Assembly (NCBI RefSeq): GCF_002943425.1
Contig: NZ_PTRA01000001.1
Span: 1,488,001-1,552,000 of the forward strand
Length of the DNA stretch: 64,000 nucleotides
Reading direction: 5' to 3'
From: Siphonobacter curvatus
Lineage (GTDB): Bacteria; Bacteroidota; Bacteroidia; Cytophagales; Spirosomataceae
In this document: positions 52,622 to 60,400 of the stretch, piece after piece
Layout: the number at the start of each line of letters is the position of its first letter
How positions within the stretch are numbered: position 1 is the stretch's first letter
Notes under the pieces: model-generated
What the model saw: only the letters and a program-made list of their open reading frames with translations
Databases searched by the model: none
What the model was told of the DNA's origin: nothing
Translations under genes and position numbers: made by a program

Positions 52622-53725
52622 ATGTTACGCACGGCTCTGGTTTGTCTGACTTTATACGCGGGGAGCCTCGGTGCTCAGACCGCCCCTATTGATAAAAAAG
52701 CCACAAAAGAAACCCGGAACCTGTATACCAATTTGCAGAAGCTGGCGAAAAAGGGAACCATGTTCGGTCATCAGGACGATCTGGGGTATGGCGTGAACTG
52801 GCGGGCCGAAACCGGTCGTTCGGATGTGAAGGAGGTCGTGGGCGAGTACCCCGCCGTATTCGGCTGGGATCTGGGTCGGATTGAATTCGATAGTACCCAC
52901 GAAATCGACGGGATTCCGTTCGAAAGTCAGCGGAAGTTTGTGGAGCAGGTCTACGCTCAAGGCGGTGTCAATACGTTTAGCTGGCACCTAAACAACCCGA
53001 CCGACCCCACAAAAACGAGCTGGGATAAAGTAGATTTCACCATCCGTAAACTCTTTAGTGATCCACAGGCCCGGCAACGGTACGATGCCTGGCTGGATCG
53101 GGTCGCGGCTTATTTCAATAGTCTGAAAGGCCCGAAAGGTGAAGCCATTCCCGTGATCTTCCGCCCCTTCCACGAGCATACGGGTAGCTGGTTCTGGTGG
53201 GGGAAAGACCATGCTACGGTGGACGAATACGTGCAATTGTGGCGATATACTGTCGAGTATTTACGCGATAAAAAAGACGTTCATAATGTACTGTATGCGT
53301 ATTCGACCGACCGTTTTCCGACAAAAGAAGAATACCTCGAACGCTATCCCGGCGATGCGTATATCGACATCGTTGGTTTTGACATTTACCACCGTCCGCA
53401 ACCCGGTCAGCCTGACCATTTTGTGGCGAATACGCGTCAAAGGGTGGAGATCCTGAAAGAGGTGGGGCAGGAAAAGAAAAAGGTCTACGCCATCACCGAA
53501 ACCGGCCTTGAAAAACTGCCCCAGCCGAACTGGTGGACGCAGGTACTGGCACCGATTATCAAAAACGCGGGTTTATCTTACGTGCTGGTTTGGCGAAATG
53601 GCAATCCGGGGCACTTTTATGCTCCCTATGCCGGACAAGCTACTGCGGAAGATTTTAAGAAATTTTCGCAGCAATCGGACGTTTACCTCCAAAAGAAAAC
53701 AGCGGCTGCCCAACTCTACCGCTAA
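52622..53725 (+). CDS. GH26 beta-mannanase, secreted
   Basis: 367 residues with signal peptide ending GSLGAQ. Glycoside hydrolase family 26 TIM barrel: FGHQDDLGYGVNW (about 48-60), GWDLGRIE, the acid/base Glu185 in FRPFHEHTGSWFWWG, and the nucleophile Glu293 in AITETGLEKL. Cuts beta-1,4-mannosidic bonds of mannan or galactomannan, mostly to mannobiose. Placement beside a GH130 phosphorylase matches the mannan pathway described for Bacteroides fragilis. Confidence 0.93.
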   Translation: MLRTALVCLTLYAGSLGAQTAPIDKKATKETRNLYTNLQKLAKKGTMFGHQDDLGYGVNWRAETGRSDVKEVVGEYPAVFGWDLGRIEFDSTHEIDGIPFESQRKFVEQVYAQGGVNTFSWHLNNPTDPTKTSWDKVDFTIRKLFSDPQARQRYDAWLDRVAAYFNSLKGPKGEAIPVIFRPFHEHTGSWFWWGKDHATVDEYVQLWRYTVEYLRDKKDVHNVLYAYSTDRFPTKEEYLERYPGDAYIDIVGFDIYHRPQPGQPDHFVANTRQRVEILKEVGQEKKKVYAITETGLEKLPQPNWWTQVLAPIIKNAGLSYVLVWRNGNPGHFYAPYAGQATAEDFKKFSQQSDVYLQKKTAAAQLYR

Positions 53726-53799
53726 GTATTCGGCTCATGCATGACTCTCCGGAACTTGCCTAACGTATACTGAGTTGGTTAGCTAGCAACGGAGCAATC

Positions 53800-55686
53800 A
53801 TGAAATTATCCCTACTGGACTTTTGTATCATCATTATTTACCTGGTGGCGGTCATTGTGCTGGGTTTGGTCCTCAAAAAACGGGCTTCCCGCAACAAGGA
53901 AGCGTATATGTTAGGTGGAAAAACCCTGCCGTGGTATATGCTGGGGTTGTCGAACGCCTCGGATATGTTCGATATTTCCGGTACCATGTGGATGGTCTCC
54001 CTGGCCTTCGTGTACGGACTGAAAAGCCTCTGGATTCCCTGGCTCTGGCCCGTATTCAATCAGGTATTTATGATGATGTACCTGTCGGTCTGGCTACGCC
54101 GTTCGAACGTGACCACTGGAGCCGAATGGATCGGAACACGGTTTGGCAAGGGGCCGGGGGTAACGGCCTCGCATACGATCGTCGTCGTGTTTGCCCTGTT
54201 GAGTTGCCTGGGGTTTTTGGCGTATGGTTTCGTGGGTTTGGGCAAATTCATGGAAATTTTTATTCCGTTTGAAAGCATTGCTCCGTACCTGCCGTTTCGT
54301 ATCACTCCGGAATACGTGGGACCTTTCTACGGCATCATTTTCACCGCCTTTGCCGTATTTTACGCCATTTTGGGAGGTATGACGAGCATCGTGATTGGCG
54401 ATGTGCTCAAGTACGGAATCATGACGATTTCGGCTTTCGTGATTGCCGTCATTGCCATGCAGCAGCTTTCCGGTAGAACGCTGGAAGTGCCGCAGGGCTG
54501 GTATACGCCCTTTTTCGGTTGGAAACTTGACGATCTGAACTGGTCGGGGATTCTGGAAGAAGTGAATACCAAAATCAAGTCGGATGGTTTTTCCCTGTTC
54601 GGAATCTTCTTCATGATGATGACCTTCAAGGGTATTCTGGCGAGTCTGGCCGGACCGGCTCCGAATTACGATATGCAGAAAATTCTGTCAACCAAATCAC
54701 CCCAAGAAGCTGCCAAGATGAGTGGGATTGTTTCGATCGTGCTGCTGCCCGTGCGGTATGCGATGGTGATGGGTTTGACGGTACTGGCTCTGTTGCATTT
54801 CGATCAGCTAGGCTTGCATACATCGCGGGGCATTGATTTCGAGAAAATCCTGCCCGCGTCCATTTTGCAGTTCGTACCTGCCGGACTGATGGGTCTGCTG
54901 CTGGCTGGCTTACTGGCGGCGTTTATGGGCACCTTTGCGGGTACGCTCAATGCCGCTCAGGCCTACGTAGTGAATGACATTTACCTGAAATACATCAACC
55001 CCGGAGCTAGCAATAGCCGCATTTCCCGGATGAATTACTTCTCCGGACTGGTAGTAGCCAGTATCGGTATTCTGATGGGACTGTTTGCTAAAGATGTTAA
55101 CAGCATTCTGCAATGGATCGTCTCGGCTTTGTACGGCGGTTACGTCGCGGCCAATGTATTGAAATGGCATTGGTGGCGATTTAATGCCAATGGCTTTTTC
55201 TGGGGTATGCTGGCGGGAATCGTTCCGGCCCTGATTTTCCCTTACGTCTTCCGAGAAACGCTGAGTCTGTATTATTTCCCGCTGCTGTTTCTGCTCTCGC
55301 TGGCGGGGTGTATCATTGGTTCGCTGGTGACGCCGCCGACGGATCGGCAGACGCTGACCACCTTTTACCGTACCGTACGTCCCTGGGGTTTCTGGAAGCC
55401 GATTCAAGATCAGGTACAGGCCGAAGATCCCAATTTTCGGCCCAACCAAGCGTTTGGACGAGACGCCTTTAATGTCATCATCGGGATCATCGCTCAATGT
55501 GGACTAACGCTGGTGCCCATGTATTTGATTTTGAAAATGAACGTTGAGCTGACGATAACCCTCGGTGTATTGGGCCTTTGTGTAGTGATTTTGAAGAAAA
55601 CCTGGTGGGATCGCTTACCGACGGAAGAACCTGCATCGCCAGCTTCCGCTCACCGTTTAACCAAAACCTTAAATGACTTTTCATGA
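53800..55686 (+). CDS. Sodium:solute symporter family sugar transporter
   Basis: 628 residues, about 14 membrane segments, SSS family. Starts in the membrane (LLDFCIIIIYLVAVIVLGLVL), LGGKTLPWYMLGLSNASDMFDISGTMW near the first gate, and AAFMGTFAGTLNAAQAYVVNDIY in the conserved SSS signature region. Likely imports mannobiose or other mannan oligosaccharides with Na+. It overlaps the GH130 gene by 14 bp. Confidence 0.9.
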   Translation: MKLSLLDFCIIIIYLVAVIVLGLVLKKRASRNKEAYMLGGKTLPWYMLGLSNASDMFDISGTMWMVSLAFVYGLKSLWIPWLWPVFNQVFMMMYLSVWLRRSNVTTGAEWIGTRFGKGPGVTASHTIVVVFALLSCLGFLAYGFVGLGKFMEIFIPFESIAPYLPFRITPEYVGPFYGIIFTAFAVFYAILGGMTSIVIGDVLKYGIMTISAFVIAVIAMQQLSGRTLEVPQGWYTPFFGWKLDDLNWSGILEEVNTKIKSDGFSLFGIFFMMMTFKGILASLAGPAPNYDMQKILSTKSPQEAAKMSGIVSIVLLPVRYAMVMGLTVLALLHFDQLGLHTSRGIDFEKILPASILQFVPAGLMGLLLAGLLAAFMGTFAGTLNAAQAYVVNDIYLKYINPGASNSRISRMNYFSGLVVASIGILMGLFAKDVNSILQWIVSALYGGYVAANVLKWHWWRFNANGFFWGMLAGIVPALIFPYVFRETLSLYYFPLLFLLSLAGCIIGSLVTPPTDRQTLTTFYRTVRPWGFWKPIQDQVQAEDPNFRPNQAFGRDAFNVIIGIIAQCGLTLVPMYLILKMNVELTITLGVLGLCVVILKKTWWDRLPTEEPASPASAHRLTKTLNDFS

Positions 55687-56845
55687 ACGGCTTGCTCAGT
55701 TGCAGGAAGCCCACGATAGATTGCTCAGACGTCCCAACGTGAAGGCAGATCTGGGGAATGGTTTGTTTGACCGCTATCAATATCCCATCGTAACGGCTGC
55801 CCATACGCCGCTTTTCTGGCGGTATGATCTGAATCCCCAAACCAATCCGTTTCTGATGGAACGTTTCGGGATCAATGCCACCTTCAATGCCGGGGCCATC
55901 AAAGTAGAAGATAAGTATCTACTGATTCTGCGAGTGGAAGGACTGGATCGGAAATCATTCTTTGCCGTGGCCGAAAGCCCCAACGGAATCGATCAATTTC
56001 AGTTTTGGGAGTATCCCATTACCATGCCCGAAACCGATGAACCGGACGTCAATGTGTACGACATGCGGGTAGTACAGCACGAAGACGGCTGGATTTATGG
56101 CCTGTTCTGTACCGAACGCAAAGATCCCGCCGCTTGTCCGGGTGATGAGTCAGCGGCCATTGCCCAGTGCGGCATCGCCCGAACCCGTGACTTGAAAACC
56201 TGGGAGCGATTACCTGATCTTCAAACCCCCTCGCCTCAGCAACGCAACGTGGTACTACATCCTGAATGGGTGGCCGGTAAGTACGCATTTTACACCCGGC
56301 CGCAGGATGGATTCATTCAGGCGGGTACGGGCGGAGGGATTGCCCTGGGCCTGGCTGATTCGATGGAAAAAGCCATCATTACTCAGGAAACGTTGCTCGA
56401 TCCGAAAGACTATCATACGGTATACGAAGTCAAAAACGGGCAGGGACCGGCTCCGCTGAAAACGGCACTGGGCTGGCTTCATCTGGCTCATGGGGTACGA
56501 AATACGGCGGCCGGTTTGCGGTATGTGCTGTATACATTCCTGACGGATCTACACGATCTGACGAAGGTGATTTACAAACCAGCGGGTTACCTATTGGCTC
56601 CAGAAGGAGACGAACGGATCGGCGATGTATCGAACGTGGTTTTCTCCAACGGCTGGATTCTGGACGACGATGGTACGGTATTCATCTACTACGGCTCGTC
56701 CGACACCCGTATGCACGTGGCAACAACCACGCTCGACCGATTGCTTGACTATGTGATACATACGCCGTCGGACGGTATGCGATCGGCGGCTTCGGTGCAG
56801 CGATTGACGGCTTTAATTGATCGGAATAAAGCCTTAACCAACTAA
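55673..56845 (+). CDS. GH130 4-O-beta-mannosylglucose phosphorylase
   Basis: 390 residues, the same length I recall for the B. fragilis mannosylglucose phosphorylase. Five-bladed propeller enzyme that phosphorolyses mannosyl-beta-1,4-glucose to mannose 1-phosphate and glucose. Marks: RYQYPIVTAAHTPLFWRYDLNPQTNPFLMER, NATFNAGAIK, RVEGLDRKSFFAVAESPNGID (subfamily GH130_1), general acid Asp130 in NVYDMRVVQHEDG, and phosphate-binding RNVVLHPE, HGVRN. Its start lies within the symporter end (55673-55686), suggesting coupled translation. Cytoplasmic. Confidence 0.93.
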   Translation: MTFHERLAQLQEAHDRLLRRPNVKADLGNGLFDRYQYPIVTAAHTPLFWRYDLNPQTNPFLMERFGINATFNAGAIKVEDKYLLILRVEGLDRKSFFAVAESPNGIDQFQFWEYPITMPETDEPDVNVYDMRVVQHEDGWIYGLFCTERKDPAACPGDESAAIAQCGIARTRDLKTWERLPDLQTPSPQQRNVVLHPEWVAGKYAFYTRPQDGFIQAGTGGGIALGLADSMEKAIITQETLLDPKDYHTVYEVKNGQGPAPLKTALGWLHLAHGVRNTAAGLRYVLYTFLTDLHDLTKVIYKPAGYLLAPEGDERIGDVSNVVFSNGWILDDDGTVFIYYGSSDTRMHVATTTLDRLLDYVIHTPSDGMRSAASVQRLTALIDRNKALTN

Positions 56846-56886
56846 CAAAAAAGCTCGTCCGTATAACACGGACGAGCTTTTTTGTT
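56844..56886. terminator. Bidirectional terminator after GH130
   Basis: Perfect 19-bp stem (56844-56862 with 56868-56886), 5-nt loop, overlapping the GH130 stop codon; serves the converging minus-strand gene as well. Confidence 0.9.
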
Positions 56887-56902
56887 AACGATCATAGGTT
56901 CA

Positions 56903-57832
56903 TTACTTCATACCTACTAACTCCTTATTTTTCAAAAACTTCTGAATCGTAGCTTTGATTTCGGCCTTGTTCGCGGCTGTCGCTTTCGGAGCTTTCAGGT
57001 ATGCCGCCGAAAGGTCATCCAGCGACTGGTTAAGGCTCTTACCGTCGACTTTCTTTTCCAGTTGAATGCCTTTTTTCTGGGCAATCAGGTCCCCCCAGAC
57101 ATTCCGAACATCCACCCAGAACGTCCGGTGTTTCGTCCACCAGTCTTTCGCTGAGTTACAAGCCGCTTCTTTGACGCGGTGGTAATCATTAATGCCTTTT
57201 TCGTAGGCAATGATTTTCTCGCCGTCGGGGGTACGTAGGACTTTGGCATTGTCCTGATCGTGCAGGTAACCGTAGTCAGTGATAACGATGCGATTGCCGC
57301 GACGCATCACGTTGTAATCGTTGCGAGTGGTGTACTCGCGGCGGGGCAGGGGAGCGTCGGTGGTATTGTCCCAGACATGGCGGCCATCGGCGTGAAACCA
57401 GGTGGCGGAGCCTTCGTAGCGGGGACTATCGTCTACTTCAAAAACCTGTTGCGTCCACTGGCCCTTGGCCTGAGGGGCGGTTAGAGCTTTGTATTTCCAC
57501 TCCGCGTCCTGTTCGTACGCCAACAGATCAGTATTCTGGAATTTCCAGTCTTCCCGCCAGTGTTTAATGATGGTGCTATCGTTGATAACCAGCAGATGCA
57601 TCAGTACTAATTTATTGGGCGTTTCTTCATCCACGAACACGTATTCCAACGCACCCATTTCTTTTCGGTCCTTGAATTTGTATTCGCGGTTGGGAGAGAA
57701 CGTTTCAGCGTATTTAAAAGTGATGGCGTGACAGCCGCACTGACCTTTGATCGCCTGAATGTCAGCTGATTTTTGAGCAAAGGCAGTACTAAGCAGGCTG
57801 CCCAAGGTTAGGGTAAAGATAAAGCGTTTCAT
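56903..57832 (-). CDS. Conserved secreted hypothetical protein (DUF6607-like)
   Basis: 309 residues with signal peptide (LTLGSLLSTAFAQ). Mature part begins KGQCGCHAITFKYAETFSP; Trp/Tyr/Asp-rich beta core (SATWFHADGRHVWDNTTDAPLPRREYTTRNDYNVMRRGNRIVIT), then HRTFWVDVRNVWGDL and a helical Lys-rich tail. It resembles the Bacteroidota DUF6607 family by these motifs, from memory. Function unknown. Its start overlaps the stop of the upstream gene (ATGA, 57829-57832), so translation is coupled. Confidence 0.75.
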   Translation of the reverse strand: MKRFIFTLTLGSLLSTAFAQKSADIQAIKGQCGCHAITFKYAETFSPNREYKFKDRKEMGALEYVFVDEETPNKLVLMHLLVINDSTIIKHWREDWKFQNTDLLAYEQDAEWKYKALTAPQAKGQWTQQVFEVDDSPRYEGSATWFHADGRHVWDNTTDAPLPRREYTTRNDYNVMRRGNRIVITDYGYLHDQDNAKVLRTPDGEKIIAYEKGINDYHRVKEAACNSAKDWWTKHRTFWVDVRNVWGDLIAQKKGIQLEKKVDGKSLNQSLDDLSAAYLKAPKATAANKAEIKATIQKFLKNKELVGMK

Positions 57833-58266
57833 TCGAATACAGGTTTCGATTTTTGCTGGTTCGTAAATTGGTAATCAGGGGTTTTAAGCCACTTCCAAGA
57901 TTCAATCGTCAGCAGGATACTCATCAGCAGGACGAAGGTTAACAATAAGAGTTGCGAAGGGTCTCCTTCCTTCAGTTCACCGATGACGTGGCTCAGATGA
58001 GCCAGCGTAAAGAGAATGCTAAGGAAGAAGTTTACCCTCCGCCACTCGATAGATTGAAGATAGAGCAGAGCAACCGCCCAGATGAGCGGAAATAATTCAA
58101 AGATGAATCGGATGATAACCAATGACGTGGGTTTTTGTCCATTGGCCCCTTCGCGAACGATGTTGATGCCGTAGAATAAATCGCCTACGTGAAAATTGAA
58201 GTGCAGGATCATGCACACGGTGGTTAACACCCAGAAGAGCAGAATACGGAAGCGGGAAATACTCAT
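57829..58266 (-). CDS. Small membrane protein, four TM segments
   Basis: 145 residues, four hydrophobic segments (ILLFWVLTTVCMILHFNF, FIFELFPLIWAVALLYL, FFLSILFTLAHLSHVIG, LLLLTFVLLMSILLTIESW). Inner-membrane protein of unknown function; His residues in TM1 and TM3 could bind metal or haem. Overlaps the DUF6607-like gene by 4 bp and follows the next gene by 9 bp. Confidence 0.72.
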   Translation of the reverse strand: MSISRFRILLFWVLTTVCMILHFNFHVGDLFYGINIVREGANGQKPTSLVIIRFIFELFPLIWAVALLYLQSIEWRRVNFFLSILFTLAHLSHVIGELKEGDPSQLLLLTFVLLMSILLTIESWKWLKTPDYQFTNQQKSKPVFE

Positions 58267-58275
58267 GGGAATCAG

Positions 58276-58611
58276 TTAGTCAAGTGAACTGGTATACAGA
58301 ATTTTATGAGCTTCCACAATCAGATTCACTTCCTGCATCATATTAATTAGTTCTTCCAGCTCCGATTCAGCGAGCAGAATATTCAGATTCAATACCGGCG
58401 ACCGCATGATAATTTCTTTGCCGTGCGAGGTGGAAAAGTAGCTCATGTTGCACCGCTCCTGGAGCATTTCCAGAAAATACTGGAAATCTTCGGCGTTGAA
58501 AATCAGTAAGATATTATTGAAAGCCAAGTTGTACGTCTGACAACCTTCGCAGTAGCCGATGTAGCCATTTTCCTGTTGCGTGAGGGTACGGAAACAATGA
58601 GATTGGTGCAT
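58276..58611 (-). CDS. Small Cys-containing protein (DUF6686-like)
   Basis: 111 residues, cytoplasmic. C-rich N-terminus (HCFRTLTQ...IGYCEGCQTYNLAFNNILL), then FQYFLEMLQERC and a C-terminal helix pair (ESELEELINMMQEV). A DUF6686-type Bacteroidota protein by memory. The CEGC pair could bind a metal. Between the membrane protein gene and the HMA-like gene, probably one operon. Confidence 0.65.
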   Translation of the reverse strand: MHQSHCFRTLTQQENGYIGYCEGCQTYNLAFNNILLIFNAEDFQYFLEMLQERCNMSYFSTSHGKEIIMRSPVLNLNILLAESELEELINMMQEVNLIVEAHKILYTSSLD

Positions 58612-58646
58612 GAGTACCGGAGTTAAATCGGAGTAAAAAATAAAAC

Positions 58647-58874
58647 TTAATCGGCCAGGAAAGGCGTTTTGATGTCCCGAAGTTTACAGTTCACGCCGGT
58701 ACGCTTCAAAGCTTCTATAATCCGCTCGGGAGCAATCCATTCACTAAATACCTCCAGCGACTGCGTCAGAAAGTCAATGCTAAATCGGGTGATACCCAGT
58801 TGACCCAGACTTTCTTTCACCGCTTGAATTCCCAAGGGAGAATTCAAATTCGTTTGAAAACAGATTCTTTTCAT
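58647..58874 (-). CDS. HMA-fold-like small protein without CxxC
   Basis: 75 residues from ATG 58874 (an in-frame ATG at 58886 is also possible). The pattern MKRICFQTNLNSPLGIQAVKESLGQLGITRFSIDF...PERIIEALKRTGVNCKLRD follows the beta-alpha-beta-beta-alpha-beta layout of heavy-metal-associated domains, but the metal-binding CxxC is absent (NSPLG in its place). It may act as a regulatory or protein-protein domain. First gene of the minus-strand group 58874-56903, with its own promoter. Confidence 0.6.
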   Translation of the reverse strand: MKRICFQTNLNSPLGIQAVKESLGQLGITRFSIDFLTQSLEVFSEWIAPERIIEALKRTGVNCKLRDIKTPFLAD

Positions 58875-58943
58875 AAGCTGAATCAATGAAATGATTAATG
58901 AGGTAGTTGAGTTAATATTTATTTAGACTAATTATAATTAATG

Positions 58944-58974
58944 CAAAGGTGCATGATGAAATCATGCCATACAA
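58944..58974 (-). promoter_or_regulatory. Promoter of the HMA-like gene group
   Basis: Minus strand: TTG (58974-58972), 20 bp, CACCTTTG (58951-58944), one mismatch to TAnnTTTG. Confidence 0.5.
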
Positions 58975-59041
58975 GTGATCAGGAAAAATTGTTGAAAAGT
59001 TTTCAAATTGGGCTTGCTCCGATGTAAAATCGTCAGGGAAT

Positions 59042-59151
59042 GATCGGGGCGGAGATGGTTTCGCGTTAGTGACGCGAGATTAAACGAAGGGCCTTCACTT
59101 ATGAACAACATTCGCCCCGATCTGACCACAAGGGTTACAAATCGGGGCGAA
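59042..59151. repeat. Three-copy GATCGGGGCG element with hairpins
   Basis: GATCGGGGCG (59042-59051), its reverse complement CGCCCCGATC (59113-59122) and again ATCGGGGCGA (59141-59150). The last two form an 11-bp perfect stem (59111-59121 with 59141-59151). Between lies a small stem TCGCGT/ACGCGA (59061-59066 with 59072-59077). The 58887-59188 interval otherwise holds only the promoter above. No T-run. Confidence 0.6.
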
Positions 59152-59188
59152 GCTAAAAATCAAAAATGTAAAGAAAGTTTGCTGTATC

Positions 59189-59470
59189 CTAGGAAAGCGA
59201 TGACAAGGCAATGAACAGATCTACTTTGCCAAAACGCTCAATGGCTTGTTGAGCATACGCTGAGGGACCTGATTCACTGGAACCTATGGTATAACCCAGA
59301 TCATCCCCACTGCCAACGCCCAGTCGATGCATGGCTTCTTGCAAAGCTTCTTTGTCTTCGTCTACCAATAATACTTTGGCTCCTTCATTGCGGAGAATTT
59401 CGGCCAGCGTAGTGGCTGCACTTTGAGTGCCATTCGTAATGACGGCTACCTGATTTTCTAAACGTTTCAT
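59189..59470 (-). pseudogene. Truncated short-chain dehydrogenase (N-terminal part only)
   Basis: 93 residues match the first third of an SDR: QVAVITNGTQSAATTLAEILRNEGAKVLLVDEDKEALQ and AIERFGKVDLFIALSSLS. The TGxxxGxG cofactor motif is eroded to TNGTQSAAT, and the catalytic Tyr-x-x-x-Lys is missing. No continuation in any frame after the stop. It may be a remnant or a small Rossmann protein with a new role. Confidence 0.55.
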
Positions 59471-59526
59471 GCGGATATGGATTGGTTGTTGGTCTATTAA
59501 GAAAGCGGAATATGACGAACAGTAAT

Positions 59527-59859
59527 CTAGTTGGACTTATCAATTTCAGTCTTAATCACCTTTTTCATTTCCCGTAAACCTACTTCAGGAACAGCCAGCC
59601 ATTTCAAACTGGCTACCATTCCTTCAATGTTGGTATGATTGGTATGACGAGCCTTCCAGGCCTTCCAGGTTTTTATAAACTCGACATCACCCTCTTCAAA
59701 GTGCCCCCGTTGAACGATTTTTTTTAGTGTATTATAGCTGTCATTACCCTGGATATTACCGCCTTTTTTCCAGACGTCCGGGTGATGCTGGCGGATGTCC
59801 TCCGCGTAGTCTAACAGTTTTTTTAGTGACTCCGTCACTTTGGGCAAGGGTGTAGCCAT
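59527..59859 (-). CDS. Conserved hypothetical small protein
   Basis: 110 residues, mostly helical, Lys-rich (KKLLDYAEDIRQHHPDVWKKGG, FIKTWKAWKARHTNHTN, LREMKKVIKTEIDKSN). No signal peptide. Not recognised. It precedes the SDR fragment on the same strand. Confidence 0.62.
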   Translation of the reverse strand: MATPLPKVTESLKKLLDYAEDIRQHHPDVWKKGGNIQGNDSYNTLKKIVQRGHFEEGDVEFIKTWKAWKARHTNHTNIEGMVASLKWLAVPEVGLREMKKVIKTEIDKSN

Positions 59860-59990
59860 ATTCAGTAGGGTTGGTTACGGAATCCCTTAAAAAAGCTGTA
59901 CCTCGTGAATTAACTCTTTTTAACACCTGAATACAAGACTGTTTTAAACGTAGCTTACGTAATTAGATCAGAGAAGAAACGCCAGAAGCC

Positions 59991-60332
59991 ATGAAAAAAC
60001 TATTGATTATAACGTTAGTCGCCCTGGGCAGTATATTGACTGGGTGTTCCTCACGCGTTTACTCCGATGGGTACGGAGGTTACGGACCTAGTTACGGCGG
60101 GTACTACGGACCCGCTTATGGCTACCGTCCCTATTATGCTCGGCCCCGGGTTTACGTAACACCTCCGCCGCGGGTATACCGCCAGCGGCATTATAACAAT
60201 CGGAGAAACGATATCTATCGCCGGAATAATTCGTATCGAAGAAATGATTCATTCCGAAACCATAATTCATTCCGGGCAAAGCCTAATCCTGGAAACCGGG
60301 GTGGTGGACCCCGTTCCAGAGGACCGAGGTAA
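59991..60332 (+). CDS. Gly/Tyr- and Arg/Asn-rich lipoprotein
   Basis: 113 residues. Lipobox LTGC gives lipidated Cys19. Then a Gly-Tyr-Pro run (YGGYGPSYGGYYGPAYGYRP), a Pro/Arg stretch and an Arg/Asn-rich tail (RNDIYRRNNSYRRNDSFRNHNSFR). Low complexity with high positive charge; may bind the cell envelope or polyanions (inference). Similar YG-rich small lipoproteins are common in Bacteroidota without known function. Confidence 0.78.
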   Translation: MKKLLIITLVALGSILTGCSSRVYSDGYGGYGPSYGGYYGPAYGYRPYYARPRVYVTPPPRVYRQRHYNNRRNDIYRRNNSYRRNDSFRNHNSFRAKPNPGNRGGGPRSRGPR

Positions 60333-60335
60333 TCA

Positions 60336-60369
60336 AAAAAGCGGCAGAGAAAACTCTCTGCCGCTTTTT
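60336..60369. terminator. Bidirectional terminator between lipoprotein and metZ-type genes
   Basis: 14-bp perfect stem (60336-60349 with 60356-60369), 6-nt loop, A5/T5 at the ends. Confidence 0.87.
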
Positions 60370-60400
60370 GCATAAACCCAATCAAACTTTTAATTCGCTC

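Noticed and set aside
54910-55497. 195-residue frame opposite the symporter gene
   Set aside because: Antisense to membrane-protein codons; Gln/Arg-rich composition typical of such shadows.
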